A stretch of 64,000 nucleotides of DNA from Blastococcus_B deserti (lineage in GTDB: Bacteria; Actinomycetota; Actinomycetes; Mycobacteriales; Geodermatophilaceae), in the NCBI RefSeq assembly GCF_042682525.1, contig NZ_JBHUHP010000001.1, positions 659,558 to 723,557 of the forward strand. The letters are read 5' to 3'. The number at the start of each line of letters is the position of its first letter. Position 1 is the first letter of the stretch. The notes below the pieces were generated by a model. The model saw only the letters and a program-made list of their open reading frames with translations. It searched no databases and had not been told where the DNA came from. The position numbers and the translations under genes are program-made. Positions 23,107 through 34,290 of this stretch are shown in pieces.

Positions 23107-26064
23107 TCAGCCCTCGTGCAGGAACCAGACCGTGCCCAGCGGCGGAGCGGCCAGGGTGGCCGAGTACGGCTGTCCGTGCCAGGGCTCGGGCTCGGCCTCG
23201 ATGCCGCCGAAGTTGCCCACGCCGGAGCCGCCGTAGCCCTCGGCGTCGGTGTTGAGGACCTCGCGCCAGCGCCCTCCCCGGGGCAGCCCGATCCGGTAGC
23301 CGTGGTGCGGCGTGCCGGCGAAGTTGACCACGCACGCCAGGGCCGTGCCGACGCCGTGCTCGGCCGGCTTGCCGTACCGGAGGAACGACAGCACGTTCCC
23401 GGTGGCGTCGTTGGCGTCGATCCACTGGAAGCCCGCGGGATCGACGTCCTGCGACCACAGCGCGTCGAGCTCCTTGTAACGGCTGTTGAGGTCGGTCACC
23501 AGCTGCAGGACCCCGCGGTGGGCCGGGTCGTCGAGGTGCCACCAGTCCAGCGAGCGGCTCTCGGCCCACTCGGCGTCCTGGGCGAACTCCGAGCCCATGA
23601 ACAGCAGCTGCTTGCCGGGGTGCGCCCACATGTAGGCGAGGTAGGCCCGCAGGTTCGCCAGTTGCTGCCAGCGGTCCCCGGGCATCTTCCGCAGCAGGGA
23701 GCCCTTGCCGTACACGACCTCGTCGTGGCTGATCGGCAGGACGTAGTTCTCCGAATAGGCGTAGATCATCGAGAACGTCAGCTGGCCGTGGTGGTAGCTG
23801 CGGTACACCGGCTCGCGCTCCACGTACGCCAGCGAGTCGTGCATCCAGCCCATGTTCCACTTGAAGCCGAACCCCAGGCCCCCGAGGTGGGTGGGGCGGG
23901 TGACCCCCGGCCACGCCGTGGACTCCTCCGCGACGGTGATGACGCCGGGGACCTCGCGGTAGACGGTCGCGTTCATCTCCTGCAGGAAGGCCACGGCCTC
24001 GAGGTTCTCCCGGCCGCCGTACTGGTTGGGCGTCCACTGGCCCTCGGCCCGGGAGTAGTCGAGGTAGAGCATCGAGGCGACGGCGTCGACGCGGACGCCG
24101 TCGACGTGGAACTCCTCGCACCAGTACAGGGCATTGGCGACCAGGAAGTTGCGCACCTCGGGGCGGCCGAAGTCGAACACGTAGGTGCCCCAGTCCATCT
24201 GCTCGCCGCGCCGGGGGTCGGCGTGCTCGTAGAGCGGGGTGCCGTCGAAGCGGGCCAGCGCCCACTCGTCCTTAGGGAAGTGGGCGGGGACCCAGTCCAC
24301 GATGACGCCGATGCCGGCCTGGTGGGCGCGGTCGATCAGGTAGCGGAGGTCGTCGGGGCTGCCGTAGCGGGCGGTGGGGGCGTAGTAGGAGGTGACCTGG
24401 TAGCCCCACGAGCCGCCGAACGGGTGCTCGGCCAGCGGCATGAACTCGATGTGGGTGAAACCGGCCCCCACGACGTAGTCGACGAGCTCGTCGGCCATCT
24501 CGCGGTAGGACAGCCCCTGCCGCCACGACCCGGCGTGCACCTCGTAGACGCTCATCGGCCGCTCGTGCCAGCCCCCGGCGGCGCGCTCGGCCAGCCAGGC
24601 GTCGTCGTTCCACTGGTGGTCGGACTCCGTGACGACCGAGGCGTTGAGCGGCGGCACCTCGGTGGCGAAGGCCAGCGGGTCCGACTTCTCCCGCCAGGTG
24701 CCGTCGGCACCGAGGACGTGGTAGCGGTACCGGCTGCCGACCTGCACGCCGGGGACGAAGATCTCCCAGACCCCCGAGGAGCCCAGCGACCGCATCGGGT
24801 AGGCGCGGGCTTGCCAGTAGTCGAAGTCGCCGGTGACCTTCACGCCACGGGCGTTGGGCGCCCACACCGCGAACGAGACGCCTTCGACCGCTCCGCCCGG
24901 GGTGTCGTAGCGCCGGACGTGTGCGCCCAGCACCTCCCAGAGCCGCTCGTGCCTGCCCTCGCGGATCAGGTGCTGGTCGAACTCGCCGAGGGTGGGCAGC
25001 CAGCGATAGGGGTCGTCGACGGTGAACGTGTTCGTGCCGCCCTGACCGTCGGGGTACACGACCTCGATGCGGTAGTCGCCGGGCTGGTGGGGCAGCTGCG
25101 CCTCGTAGATGCCGCCGCCGTGCAGCTGCCGGGCCTCGTAGCGCGATCCGTCCTGGTCGAGGACGGCCACCGCGACGGCGTCGGGCCGCAGGGTGCGCAC
25201 GACCCAGCCCGCACCGGTGCGGTGGGCCCCGAGCACGCCGTGGGGGTCGTAGGACCAGCCCTCCACGACCGCACGGAGGTCGTCGTCGCTGACCTCGCGC
25301 GCGTGCGGGGAGGGCGTGGCCGGCGCCACGTCGGGCGTGCCCCCCGGTGCGGGCGACGGTGCGGTCGCGGCCTCCGCGGCCCGGTCGTCGGCGGGGACCT
25401 GCGGGGTGCTGGGCTCGGCCGGGTCGGGACTGGGCGCCTCCGGCTGGGGGGCGGGCGCACCCGACGGGTCCCCGGGTTCGGCGATCGGTGCGGGCGCGAC
25501 CACGGGGGTGGCCGTGGTCTCCTCGGCCGGTCCCTCGTCGGGTCGGTTGACGGCGTCGGGCCGCTCCTCCAGCTGGACCGGTGCGGCCACGGTAGAGGGG
25601 GCCGTCCTCTTCGCGGCGGTCTTCCTGGGCGTCGTCGCCTTCGTCGCGGCCGCCGCCTTCGACGCGGCCTTCGACGCGGCCTTCTTCGCCGTCTTCTTCG
25701 CGGCCGGCGCCGTCGTGTCCGGTGTGGTCGTGTCCGGTGTGGTCGTGTCCGGTGTGGTCGTGTCCGGTGTGGTCGTGTCCGGTGTCGCCGTGTCCCGTGT
25801 CGTCGCGGCCGCGGGCATCTCGGCCACGGTCCCGGTGGGGGCGGCCTTCTCGGGTGCGGCCTTCTTGGCCGGCGCCTTCTTGGCGGCGGCGCGCTTGGTG
25901 GCCTTCCTGGCGGGGGCCGCGTTCACGACGGGGTCGGTACCGGCGGCGGCCTCCGCGGCGGCCACCCGTTCCTCGACGGCACGCTGGAGGTCGTCCTTGC
26001 CGGCCACCGGCGCGTTCCCGGCGTCCGCGTTGCCCGGGGTGGTGCCTCGGTCGTCGGTCGTCAT
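23107..26064 (-). CDS. glgB: 1,4-alpha-glucan branching enzyme with H1-like N-terminal extension
   Basis: Introduces alpha-1,6 branches into the glucan made by GlgE. It has 985 residues, against about 730 for the family. Homology starts near residue 255 with two carbohydrate-binding N-modules (WSYDPHGVLGAH; FAVWAPNARGVKVTGDF), then the GH13 barrel with DGVRVDAVASMLY (nucleophile), VAEESTAWPGV (acid) and ISHDEVVYGKGS. Residues 53-160 are Lys/Ala-rich, histone H1-like (AKKAPAKKAAPEKAAP and KKTAKKAASKAASK), and enclose five TPDTT repeats at 94-118. Residues 165-255 are Pro/Ala-rich. The ATG at 26064 lies 50 bases after mak with GAGG upstream, so the extension is probably translated. It is the last gene of the operon. 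Confidence 0.93.
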   Translation of the reverse strand: MTTDDRGTTPGNADAGNAPVAGKDDLQRAVEERVAAAEAAAGTDPVVNAAPARKATKRAAAKKAPAKKAAPEKAAPTGTVAEMPAAATTRDTATPDTTTPDTTTPDTTTPDTTTPDTTAPAAKKTAKKAASKAASKAAAATKATTPRKTAAKRTAPSTVAAPVQLEERPDAVNRPDEGPAEETTATPVVAPAPIAEPGDPSGAPAPQPEAPSPDPAEPSTPQVPADDRAAEAATAPSPAPGGTPDVAPATPSPHAREVSDDDLRAVVEGWSYDPHGVLGAHRTGAGWVVRTLRPDAVAVAVLDQDGSRYEARQLHGGGIYEAQLPHQPGDYRIEVVYPDGQGGTNTFTVDDPYRWLPTLGEFDQHLIREGRHERLWEVLGAHVRRYDTPGGAVEGVSFAVWAPNARGVKVTGDFDYWQARAYPMRSLGSSGVWEIFVPGVQVGSRYRYHVLGADGTWREKSDPLAFATEVPPLNASVVTESDHQWNDDAWLAERAAGGWHERPMSVYEVHAGSWRQGLSYREMADELVDYVVGAGFTHIEFMPLAEHPFGGSWGYQVTSYYAPTARYGSPDDLRYLIDRAHQAGIGVIVDWVPAHFPKDEWALARFDGTPLYEHADPRRGEQMDWGTYVFDFGRPEVRNFLVANALYWCEEFHVDGVRVDAVASMLYLDYSRAEGQWTPNQYGGRENLEAVAFLQEMNATVYREVPGVITVAEESTAWPGVTRPTHLGGLGFGFKWNMGWMHDSLAYVEREPVYRSYHHGQLTFSMIYAYSENYVLPISHDEVVYGKGSLLRKMPGDRWQQLANLRAYLAYMWAHPGKQLLFMGSEFAQDAEWAESRSLDWWHLDDPAHRGVLQLVTDLNSRYKELDALWSQDVDPAGFQWIDANDATGNVLSFLRYGKPAEHGVGTALACVVNFAGTPHHGYRIGLPRGGRWREVLNTDAEGYGGSGVGNFGGIEAEPEPWHGQPYSATLAAPPLGTVWFLHEG
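25712..25801 (-). repeat. 15-bp minisatellite inside glgB
   Basis: Six tandem 15-base units begin at 25712, 25727, 25742, 25757, 25772 and 25787. The first four are identical, the fifth differs at its last base, and the sixth is degenerate. On the coding strand each unit encodes TPDTT or a variant. The repeat is in frame, so copy-number change would lengthen or shorten the linker without disrupting the enzyme. Confidence 0.9.
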
Positions 26065-26114
26065 CGTCTCGCCGTCCTCGTGGGTGCTCGGATGTCGTGC
26101 GGGCGCGGGCCGCG

Positions 26115-27484
26115 TCACTCGCTGCTGATCAGCCGGGAGAGCGAGTTCAGCGGGATCATCAGCCAGTGCGGGCGGTTGCGTGCCTCGTAGACGCACTCGT
26201 AAACCGCCTTGTCGGCCTCGAACGCCCGAAGGAGTGGTGACTCGCCGCACGGGTCGAGCCCGCTGGCGGTGGAGTAGCCGGTGCAGTACGCCGCCCGGTT
26301 GCGGGCCGCCCACTCCTGCGCCCGGTACGCGCGCTGGGCGTCCTCGGGCTGCTCGACCAGCATGTGCCGCGCCGCGTAGTCGAAGCTGCGCAGCATGCCG
26401 GCGACGTCGCGCAGCGGGCTGTCCAGCTCGCGGCGGGCGGCCAGCGGCCGCGCCGGCTCACCCTCGAAGTCGAGCACGATCCAGCCGGTCGCCGTGCGGA
26501 GGACCTGCCCCAGGTGCAGGTCGCCGTGCACCCGCTGCCGGACGACCGGCTCCCGGCTCCCGGCCACCGCGTCGTAGAGGGCGCGGAGCCCGTCGGCGTG
26601 CTCGGCGAGCTGGGGGACGACCTCGATGGCCGCGGTCAGCCGCTCGGTCATCTGTCCGGCCACCGTGCTGTACCACGCGTCGTCGGCCGGCTCGGTGGGC
26701 AGCACCTTCGCCATGTCGGCGTGCACCGAGGCGGTCGCCGCGCCCAGCCGCTCGCTGTCGGCGGCGAAGTCGCCGCCCACCTCGTCGGCGTGCAGGTCAC
26801 CCTCGGCGTAGAGGTCGCGCACGCTGGCGGTGGCCAGCCGCCAGCCGTCACTTGCGTTCGGCACGAAGGTCTGCAGCATCGCGACGGTCGCCGGCGGGGT
26901 GTCCGGGTCGGGGTCGTCGATCTCGATGTGCCCGAGCAGCGGTGCGATGTGCTCGTTCTCGGTCCGGCGCAGCGCGGCGTGGATCTCCACGTCGGGGTTG
27001 AGGCCGGGCTCCAGCCGCCGGAACAGCTTGAGGATGGCCTCCTGGCCGTAGATCAGCGACGTGTTGCTCTGCTCGCCGGAGACGATGTCGCCGGGCAGGC
27101 CCTCGGGGATGTAGGCGACCCCCGCCGCCGGGTGGAAGTGCATCGGGCCGATCGTCGAGGCGTTCACCAGGTGGACCAGCCACGGCGGCGTCGCGTCGCG
27201 GTCCCGCATGGCGTCGTAGGCGTAGGTCTCGTGGCCCTCGTTGGCCACGGCGCCGACGAGCGCCGACTCGAGCTCCTCGGCTGGGTGGTCGCGCCACGAC
27301 AGCGGCACCAGGTAGGTCTCGCGGACGCCGTCGGTGTAGGTCACCCGCACCCGGTGCACCGACAGCACCGGGTTGGCGCGGTCCAGGAAGAAGCCGTCCT
27401 CGGTGACGTCGGCCCACTCCCGCCCCTTGCCCCCGAACCAGCGCTGGTGGGGCATCCACTCCTGGAACAGGTCGGTCAGTGCCT

Positions 27485-27488
<4 letters not shown>
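26115..27488 (-). CDS. mak: maltokinase
   Basis: Phosphorylates maltose with ATP to alpha-maltose-1-phosphate, the GlgE donor. The 457-residue protein begins with the Mak cap region (WMPHQRWFGGKGREW). Its kinase lobe has HGDLHLGQVLRT (catalytic Asp) and VLDFEGEPARPLAARR (metal site), typical of aminoglycoside-phosphotransferase-like kinases. The ATG overlaps the treS stop in an ATGA junction, so maltose production and phosphorylation are translationally coupled. It is a separate gene here, whereas some actinobacteria fuse treS and mak. Confidence 0.93.
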
Positions 27489-29314
<1,826 letters not shown>

Positions 29315-29379
29315 CGGCGGAGACAGACCTCGATCGATAGCGGGTGGATGCGCGCGGCCCGCGTGCGGGGCGACGGGGC

Positions 29380-29422
29380 GACCCCCTTGCAGGGTCCTTC
29401 CACGGCGAGGGGCAAGGGGGTC
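29380..29422 (-). terminator. hairpin between glgE and treS
   Basis: An 11-base perfect stem, GACCCCCTTGC (29380-29390) with GCAAGGGGGTC (29412-29422), lies directly after the glgE stop on the minus strand. It may reduce read-through so that glgE is expressed above treS-mak-glgB, or stabilise the upstream message. Confidence 0.45.
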
Positions 29423-29426
29423 TCCC

Positions 29427-31457
29427 TCAGGCGACCGGTGGGGGGAACCGCACCGGCCGCGGCAGCGTGACCGCGAAGACGTGGGCCGGCTCCCGGTAGG
29501 GGTCCAGCTCCAGGTAGTTGAACTGCCCCCAGTCGTAGCGGGCGCCGGTCAGCTCGTCGGTGACCCCGAAGCGTTCGTGCCAGTCCAGGCCGAGCACCGG
29601 GAGGTCGAGCGCCGTCGTCCCGATCTGGGTGTGGTGGCTGGACAGGTTGACCACCACGACCACGGCGTCCTGCGAGCCCGGGTCGGTCTTGGAGAAGCAG
29701 ATCAGGTTCGGGTTGTCGACCGGGTGGAAGTGCAGCGTGCGCAGCTGCTGCAGGGCCGGGTGGGCGCGCCGGATCTCGTTGAGCCGGCGCAGGTAGGGCG
29801 CGAGACTGCGGCCCGAGGCCTCCGCGCCGGCCCAGTCGCGCGGGCGCAGCTGGTACTTCTCGCTGTCGAGGTACTCCTCGCTGCCCGGCCGCACCGCCAC
29901 GTGCTCGAACAGCTCGAACCCGGAGTACACGCCCCAGGTGGGGCTCATCATCGACGCCAGCACGGCGCGGATCTTGAACATCGGCGGGCCACCGAACTGC
30001 AGCGACTCGTGGAGGATGTCCGGGGTGTTCACGAAGAAGTTCGGCCGCATGTAGTGCGCGTTCGCGGCGAGCTCGCGCCCGTAGTCCTCCAGCTCGCCCC
30101 GCTGGGTGCGCCAGGTGAAGTACGTGTAGGACTGCGTGAACCCCAGGCGTGCGAGCTGGTGCATCATCGCCGGCCGGGTGAACGCCTCGGCGAGGAAGAG
30201 GACGTCGGGATCGGTCTTCTTGACCTCCCAGATGAGCCAGTGCCAGAAGTTCAACGGCTTGGTGTGCGGGTTGTCGACGCGGAAGATGCGGACCCCGGCC
30301 TCGACCCAGACCCGGATCACCCTCAGGCACTCGGCGTAGATGCCCTCGGGGTCGTTGTCGAAGTTGATCGGGTAGATGTCCTGGTACTTCTTCGGCGGGT
30401 TCTCCGCGTAGGCGATCGTGCCGTCGGGTTTGGTGGTGAACCACTCCGGGTGCGCCTCCACCCAGGGGTGGTCCGGCGCGGCCTGCAGCGCGAAGTCGAG
30501 CGCGATCTCCATGCCCAGCTCACGGGTGCGGGCGACGAAGGCCTTGAAGTCGTCCATCGTGCCCAGTTGCGGGTGGACGGCGTCGTGCCCGCCCTCCGCG
30601 CTGCCGATGGCCCACGGCGAGCCGACGTCGTCCGGGCCGACCTCGTGCGGGTTGCCGCCCGGGAACTGCGGCGAGTTCGGGCCCTTGCGGTTGACCCGGC
30701 CGATCGGGTGGATCGGGGGCAGGTAGACCACGTCGAACCCCATGTCGGCGATGGCCGGCAGCCGGTCCTGGGCGGTGGCGAACGTCCCGTGCGTCGGCTT
30801 GTCACCCACGACGGGGCCCTCCGAGCGGGGGAAGAACTCGTACCAGGAGCCGTACAGGGCGCGCGGACGGTCGACCCAGACCTCGAACCGCTGCGACGGG
30901 GTGACCAGCTCGCGCACCGGGTGGTCGTACAGGTACTGCTGGAGGCCCGCTGCCAGGGCGGGCGCGATCCGGACGGTCAGCTCCTGGGAGGTGTCGCGCA
31001 GCGCGGCGGCAGCCGCGGCGACCCGGTCGCGGTGCTCGTCGTCGGCCTCGGCGGCGACCCGGTCGAGCAGCCGGGCGCCCTCCTCCAGGTCGTTGGCGAG
31101 CTCCTCCGGGCCCTGCCCGGCCTCGACCTTGACCTCCACCGCGTGCCGCCAGGTGCCCAGCGGATCGCTCCACGCCTCCACGCAGAACGACCACAGCCCC
31201 TCGCGGTCGGGGACGACGGTGGTGATCCAGCGATCGGGCTCGTCGCCGAACCGGGTCATCCGCCGCAGCGGGGGAGTGCCGTCGTCGCCGGGTGGGCTCC
31301 AGACGACGTTGGCGGCGACGTAGTCGTGCCCCTCGCGGAACACGGTGGCGGTGATCGGCAGGTGCTCGCCGACCACGGCGCGCGCGGAGAAGGCCCCGCA
31401 CGACACGACGGGGGCGACATCGGTGATGCCGAGGCGGAGGTCAGGGCGGCCAGTCAT
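29427..31457 (-). CDS. glgE: alpha-1,4-glucan:maltose-1-phosphate maltosyltransferase
   Basis: Transfers maltosyl units from maltose-1-phosphate to growing glucan. The 676-residue GH13_3 protein has an N-terminal beta domain (RLGITDVAPVVSCG), a helical insert at 130-190, and the catalytic barrel: VYLPPIHPIGRVNRKG, VRIFRVDNPHTKPLNFW (nucleophile Asp), LFLAEAFTRPAMM (acid Glu). The C-terminal domain contains VVVVNLSSHHTQIG. It is the first gene of the minus-strand operon, divergent from glgP across 161 bases. The full TreS-Mak-GlgE-GlgB set is present, so the glucan can be made from trehalose without ADP-glucose. Confidence 0.95.
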   Translation of the reverse strand: MTGRPDLRLGITDVAPVVSCGAFSARAVVGEHLPITATVFREGHDYVAANVVWSPPGDDGTPPLRRMTRFGDEPDRWITTVVPDREGLWSFCVEAWSDPLGTWRHAVEVKVEAGQGPEELANDLEEGARLLDRVAAEADDEHRDRVAAAAAALRDTSQELTVRIAPALAAGLQQYLYDHPVRELVTPSQRFEVWVDRPRALYGSWYEFFPRSEGPVVGDKPTHGTFATAQDRLPAIADMGFDVVYLPPIHPIGRVNRKGPNSPQFPGGNPHEVGPDDVGSPWAIGSAEGGHDAVHPQLGTMDDFKAFVARTRELGMEIALDFALQAAPDHPWVEAHPEWFTTKPDGTIAYAENPPKKYQDIYPINFDNDPEGIYAECLRVIRVWVEAGVRIFRVDNPHTKPLNFWHWLIWEVKKTDPDVLFLAEAFTRPAMMHQLARLGFTQSYTYFTWRTQRGELEDYGRELAANAHYMRPNFFVNTPDILHESLQFGGPPMFKIRAVLASMMSPTWGVYSGFELFEHVAVRPGSEEYLDSEKYQLRPRDWAGAEASGRSLAPYLRRLNEIRRAHPALQQLRTLHFHPVDNPNLICFSKTDPGSQDAVVVVVNLSSHHTQIGTTALDLPVLGLDWHERFGVTDELTGARYDWGQFNYLELDPYREPAHVFAVTLPRPVRFPPPVA

Positions 31458-31583
31458 CGCCGCCCACGCTATCGAGGTCGCGCCTCACCAGCACCTCGGC
31501 TGCGATCACGCCTCCCGGGCCTCACCCGTTCGGCGGTCGGGGAAGGGAGCCGGCCGGTCGCGCCGCGAGCCGGCCTCGGACCC

Positions 31584-31612
31584 CTGGCGGTACGCCGTGG
31601 GCTGGTTAGTCT
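31584..31612 (+). promoter_or_regulatory. leaderless promoter of glgP
   Basis: CTGGCG (31584-31589), a 17-base spacer and TAGTCT (31607-31612), then six bases to the GTG at 31619. Transcription should start at the start codon. The divergent glgE promoter must lie in the remaining part of 31458-31583, where I see no clear box. Confidence 0.5.
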
Positions 31613-31618
31613 CGGCCG

Positions 31619-34168
31619 GTGCGTGCTCTTCGTCGGTTCACCGTCCGTGCGGCGCTGCCCGAGCCCCTGACGCCCCTGTCCCAGCTGGTGATGAACCTCC
31701 GGTGGTCCTGGCACCCGGAGACGCGGGACCTGTTCGAGTCGCTGGACCCGGCTCTCTGGCAGCGCTGCGGCGGCGACCCCGTCCGGGCCCTGGGCGAGGT
31801 GTCGGCGGAGCGGCTGGCGCAGCTGGCCAGGGACCGGCGGTTCGTCCGCCGGCTCCAGGACGCCGTCGACGACCTGGAGGAGTACCTGACGACGCCGCGC
31901 TGGTACCAGTCGCTGGGGAGCGAGGCGCCCGCGAGCATCGCCTACTTCTCGGCGGAGTTCGGCATCACCGAGGTGCTGCCCCAGTACTCCGGCGGCCTGG
32001 GCATCCTCGCCGGCGACCACCTCAAGGCCGCGTCCGACCTTGGCGTACCGCTCATCGGCGTGGGGCTGCTCTACCGGGCCGGTTACTTCGCCCAGAGCCT
32101 GTCGGCCGACGGCTGGCAGCTCGAGCACTATCCCTCGCTGGACCCGCACGGCCTCCCGGTGAAGCTGCTGCGCGAGCCCGACGGGTCCGCGGTCGTGATC
32201 ACGGTCCCGCTGCCCGAGGGCCGGACGCTGCACGCCCACGTCTGGCGGGCCCAGGTCGGCCGCGTCTCGCTGCTGCTGCTCGACAGTGACATCGAGGAGA
32301 ACTCGCCGGGCGAGCGCTCGGTCACCGACCGGCTCTACGGCGGTGACGAGGACCACCGCCTCCGGCAGGAGATGCTGCTCGGCATCGGCGGCGTCCGGGC
32401 CCTGCGCGCCTACTGCGGGCTGACCGGCACCCCGCTGCCCGAGGTCTTCCACGCCAACGAGGGGCACGCCGGTTTCCAGGGCGTCGAGCGCATCCGGGAG
32501 CTGACGGAGGCGCACGGGCTGACGTTCGCCGAGGCCCTGCAGGCGGTGCGTGCCGGCACGGTGTTCACCACCCACACACCGGTGCCCGCGGGCATCGACC
32601 GCTTTCCGAAGGCCCTCATCGAGCGCTACTTCGCCGGGTTCGGCGTGCCGCTGCACGAGCTGCTCGCGCTGGGAGCCGAGGAGGATCCCTCGAAGTTCAA
32701 CATGGCCCACATGGGCCTGCGGCTGGGCCAGCGGGCCAACGGCGTCAGCCGGCTGCACGGCCACGTCAGCCGGGGCATGTTCAAGGGGCTGTGGCCGGGC
32801 TTCGACGAACAGGACGTCCCCATCGGCTCGATCACCAACGGCGTCCACGCGCCGACGTGGACCGCCCGCGAGCTGGTCGAGATGGGCACGCAGACCTCCG
32901 GCCAGGGCGACCCGGTCGAGGTGGACGGCCCGGTCCACTTCGACGGCGTCGACGCGATCCCGGCCGCCGATCTGTGGAACGTCCGCCGGACGCTGCGCTC
33001 CCGGCTGGTCGACGAGGTGCGCCGCCGGCTGCGGGACACGGCGCTCTCCCGCGGCGCGACCGAGGCGGAGGTCGGCTGGACGTCGACGGCGTTCGACCCC
33101 GACGTCCTCACCATCGGCTTCGCCCGCCGGGTGCCCTCCTACAAGCGGCTGACCCTCATGCTGCGCGACCCGGAGCGGCTCAAGGCGCTGCTGCTCGACC
33201 CCGAGCGCCCGATCCAGCTGGTCATCGCCGGCAAGAGCCACCCGGCTGACGACGGCGGCAAGCGGCTGATCCAGCAGATGGTGACCTTCGCCGACGACCC
33301 CGCGATCCGGCACCGCATCGCCTTCCTCCCCGGCTACGACATCGGGATGGCGCGCTTCCTCTACTGGGGCTGCGACGTCTGGCTGAACAACCCGTTGCGG
33401 CCCCTGGAGGCGTGCGGCACGTCCGGCATGAAGGCGGCGCTCAACGGCGGGCTCAACCTCTCCATCCGCGACGGCTGGTGGGACGAGTGGTTCGACGGCC
33501 AGAACGGCTGGGCCATCCCGACCGCCGACGGGGTCGGCGACCCCGACCGGCGCGACGAGGTCGAGGCCCGTGCCATCTACGACCTGCTTGGCACGCAGGT
33601 GCTGCCGCGCTTCTACGAGTCCGGCCGGAACGGTGTTCCGGCCCGGTGGGTCGAGATGGTGCGGCACACCCTGCGGGAGACCGGTCCCAAGGTGCTGGCC
33701 ACGCGGATGGTGCGCGACTACGTCCAGCAGCTCTACGTGCCGGCCGCGGGGTCGGCGCGGGTGATGGCCGGCGACGGCTACGCCCCCGCCCGCGAGGAGG
33801 CCGCCTGGCGGTCGCACCTGCTGTCCAACTGGCAGACCGTGCGGGTCGCCCACGTCGAGGCGACCGGGGCCGGCGACACCCCGGAGATCGGCTCGACCCT
33901 GGCCCTGCGCGCCGAGGTGGAGCTGCCCGGGCTCACGCCCGGTGACGTCCAGGTGCAGGCGGCCTACGGCCGGGTGGACGACGCCGACGGCCTGCACGAC
34001 GTGACCAGCGTGCCCATGACGCACGAGCACACCGACGGCTCGCGGCACTGGTTCTCCGCCACCGTGCCCCTCGAGCGGACGGGTGCGTTCGGGTACACGG
34101 TGCGGGTGCTGCCGCACTCGGCGCACATGGCCGATCCGGCCGAGCTCGGGGTGGTGACCAGCGCGTGA
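31619..34168 (+). CDS. glgP: alpha-glucan phosphorylase
   Basis: Phosphorolytic release of glucose-1-phosphate from glycogen-like glucan or maltodextrins. The 849-residue protein belongs to the actinobacterial/archaeal-type phosphorylase group. It has an N-terminal DUF3417-like region (PLTPLSQLVMNLRWSWHPETR), AYFSAEFGITEVLPQYSGGLGILAGDH, HANEGHAGFQGVERI, and the pyridoxal-phosphate Lys in ACGTSGMKAALNGGLNLS. Residues 740-849 form a beta-rich extension. It lies divergent from the synthetic operon, pairing degradation with synthesis at one control region. Confidence 0.94.
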   Translation: MRALRRFTVRAALPEPLTPLSQLVMNLRWSWHPETRDLFESLDPALWQRCGGDPVRALGEVSAERLAQLARDRRFVRRLQDAVDDLEEYLTTPRWYQSLGSEAPASIAYFSAEFGITEVLPQYSGGLGILAGDHLKAASDLGVPLIGVGLLYRAGYFAQSLSADGWQLEHYPSLDPHGLPVKLLREPDGSAVVITVPLPEGRTLHAHVWRAQVGRVSLLLLDSDIEENSPGERSVTDRLYGGDEDHRLRQEMLLGIGGVRALRAYCGLTGTPLPEVFHANEGHAGFQGVERIRELTEAHGLTFAEALQAVRAGTVFTTHTPVPAGIDRFPKALIERYFAGFGVPLHELLALGAEEDPSKFNMAHMGLRLGQRANGVSRLHGHVSRGMFKGLWPGFDEQDVPIGSITNGVHAPTWTARELVEMGTQTSGQGDPVEVDGPVHFDGVDAIPAADLWNVRRTLRSRLVDEVRRRLRDTALSRGATEAEVGWTSTAFDPDVLTIGFARRVPSYKRLTLMLRDPERLKALLLDPERPIQLVIAGKSHPADDGGKRLIQQMVTFADDPAIRHRIAFLPGYDIGMARFLYWGCDVWLNNPLRPLEACGTSGMKAALNGGLNLSIRDGWWDEWFDGQNGWAIPTADGVGDPDRRDEVEARAIYDLLGTQVLPRFYESGRNGVPARWVEMVRHTLRETGPKVLATRMVRDYVQQLYVPAAGSARVMAGDGYAPAREEAAWRSHLLSNWQTVRVAHVEATGAGDTPEIGSTLALRAEVELPGLTPGDVQVQAAYGRVDDADGLHDVTSVPMTHEHTDGSRHWFSATVPLERTGAFGYTVRVLPHSAHMADPAELGVVTSA

Positions 34169-34277
34169 CCGGTTCGCTCCAGGCACGTGGATCACACGCG
34201 TCCCGCCTACCTCACGCGACGTCGTGACCACCCGGCGTGGCGGTGCGACGCGCCCAGCCAGACCGCGTGTCGGTCAC

Positions 34278-34283
34278 TAGGCT
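34278..34283 (+). promoter_or_regulatory. -10 box of the FHA gene, leaderless
   Basis: TAGGCT lies seven bases before the ATG at 34291. The intervening GGAGGTC would be the first transcribed bases or lie just upstream of the start. Confidence 0.4.
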
Positions 34284-34290
34284 GGAGGTC

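Noticed and set aside
20708..23236. 842-residue open frame on the plus strand
   Set aside because: It is antisense to the two metallopeptidase genes, whose motifs are clear; the Val/Gly/Arg-rich product is typical of high-GC shadow frames.
25712..25801. Regular repeats as a possible CRISPR array
   Set aside because: The units are contiguous 15-mers without spacers and lie in frame inside glgB; no cas genes are present.
31469..34231. 920-residue open frame opposite glgP
   Set aside because: It is antisense to a convincing phosphorylase with its PLP motif; no domain is recognisable.
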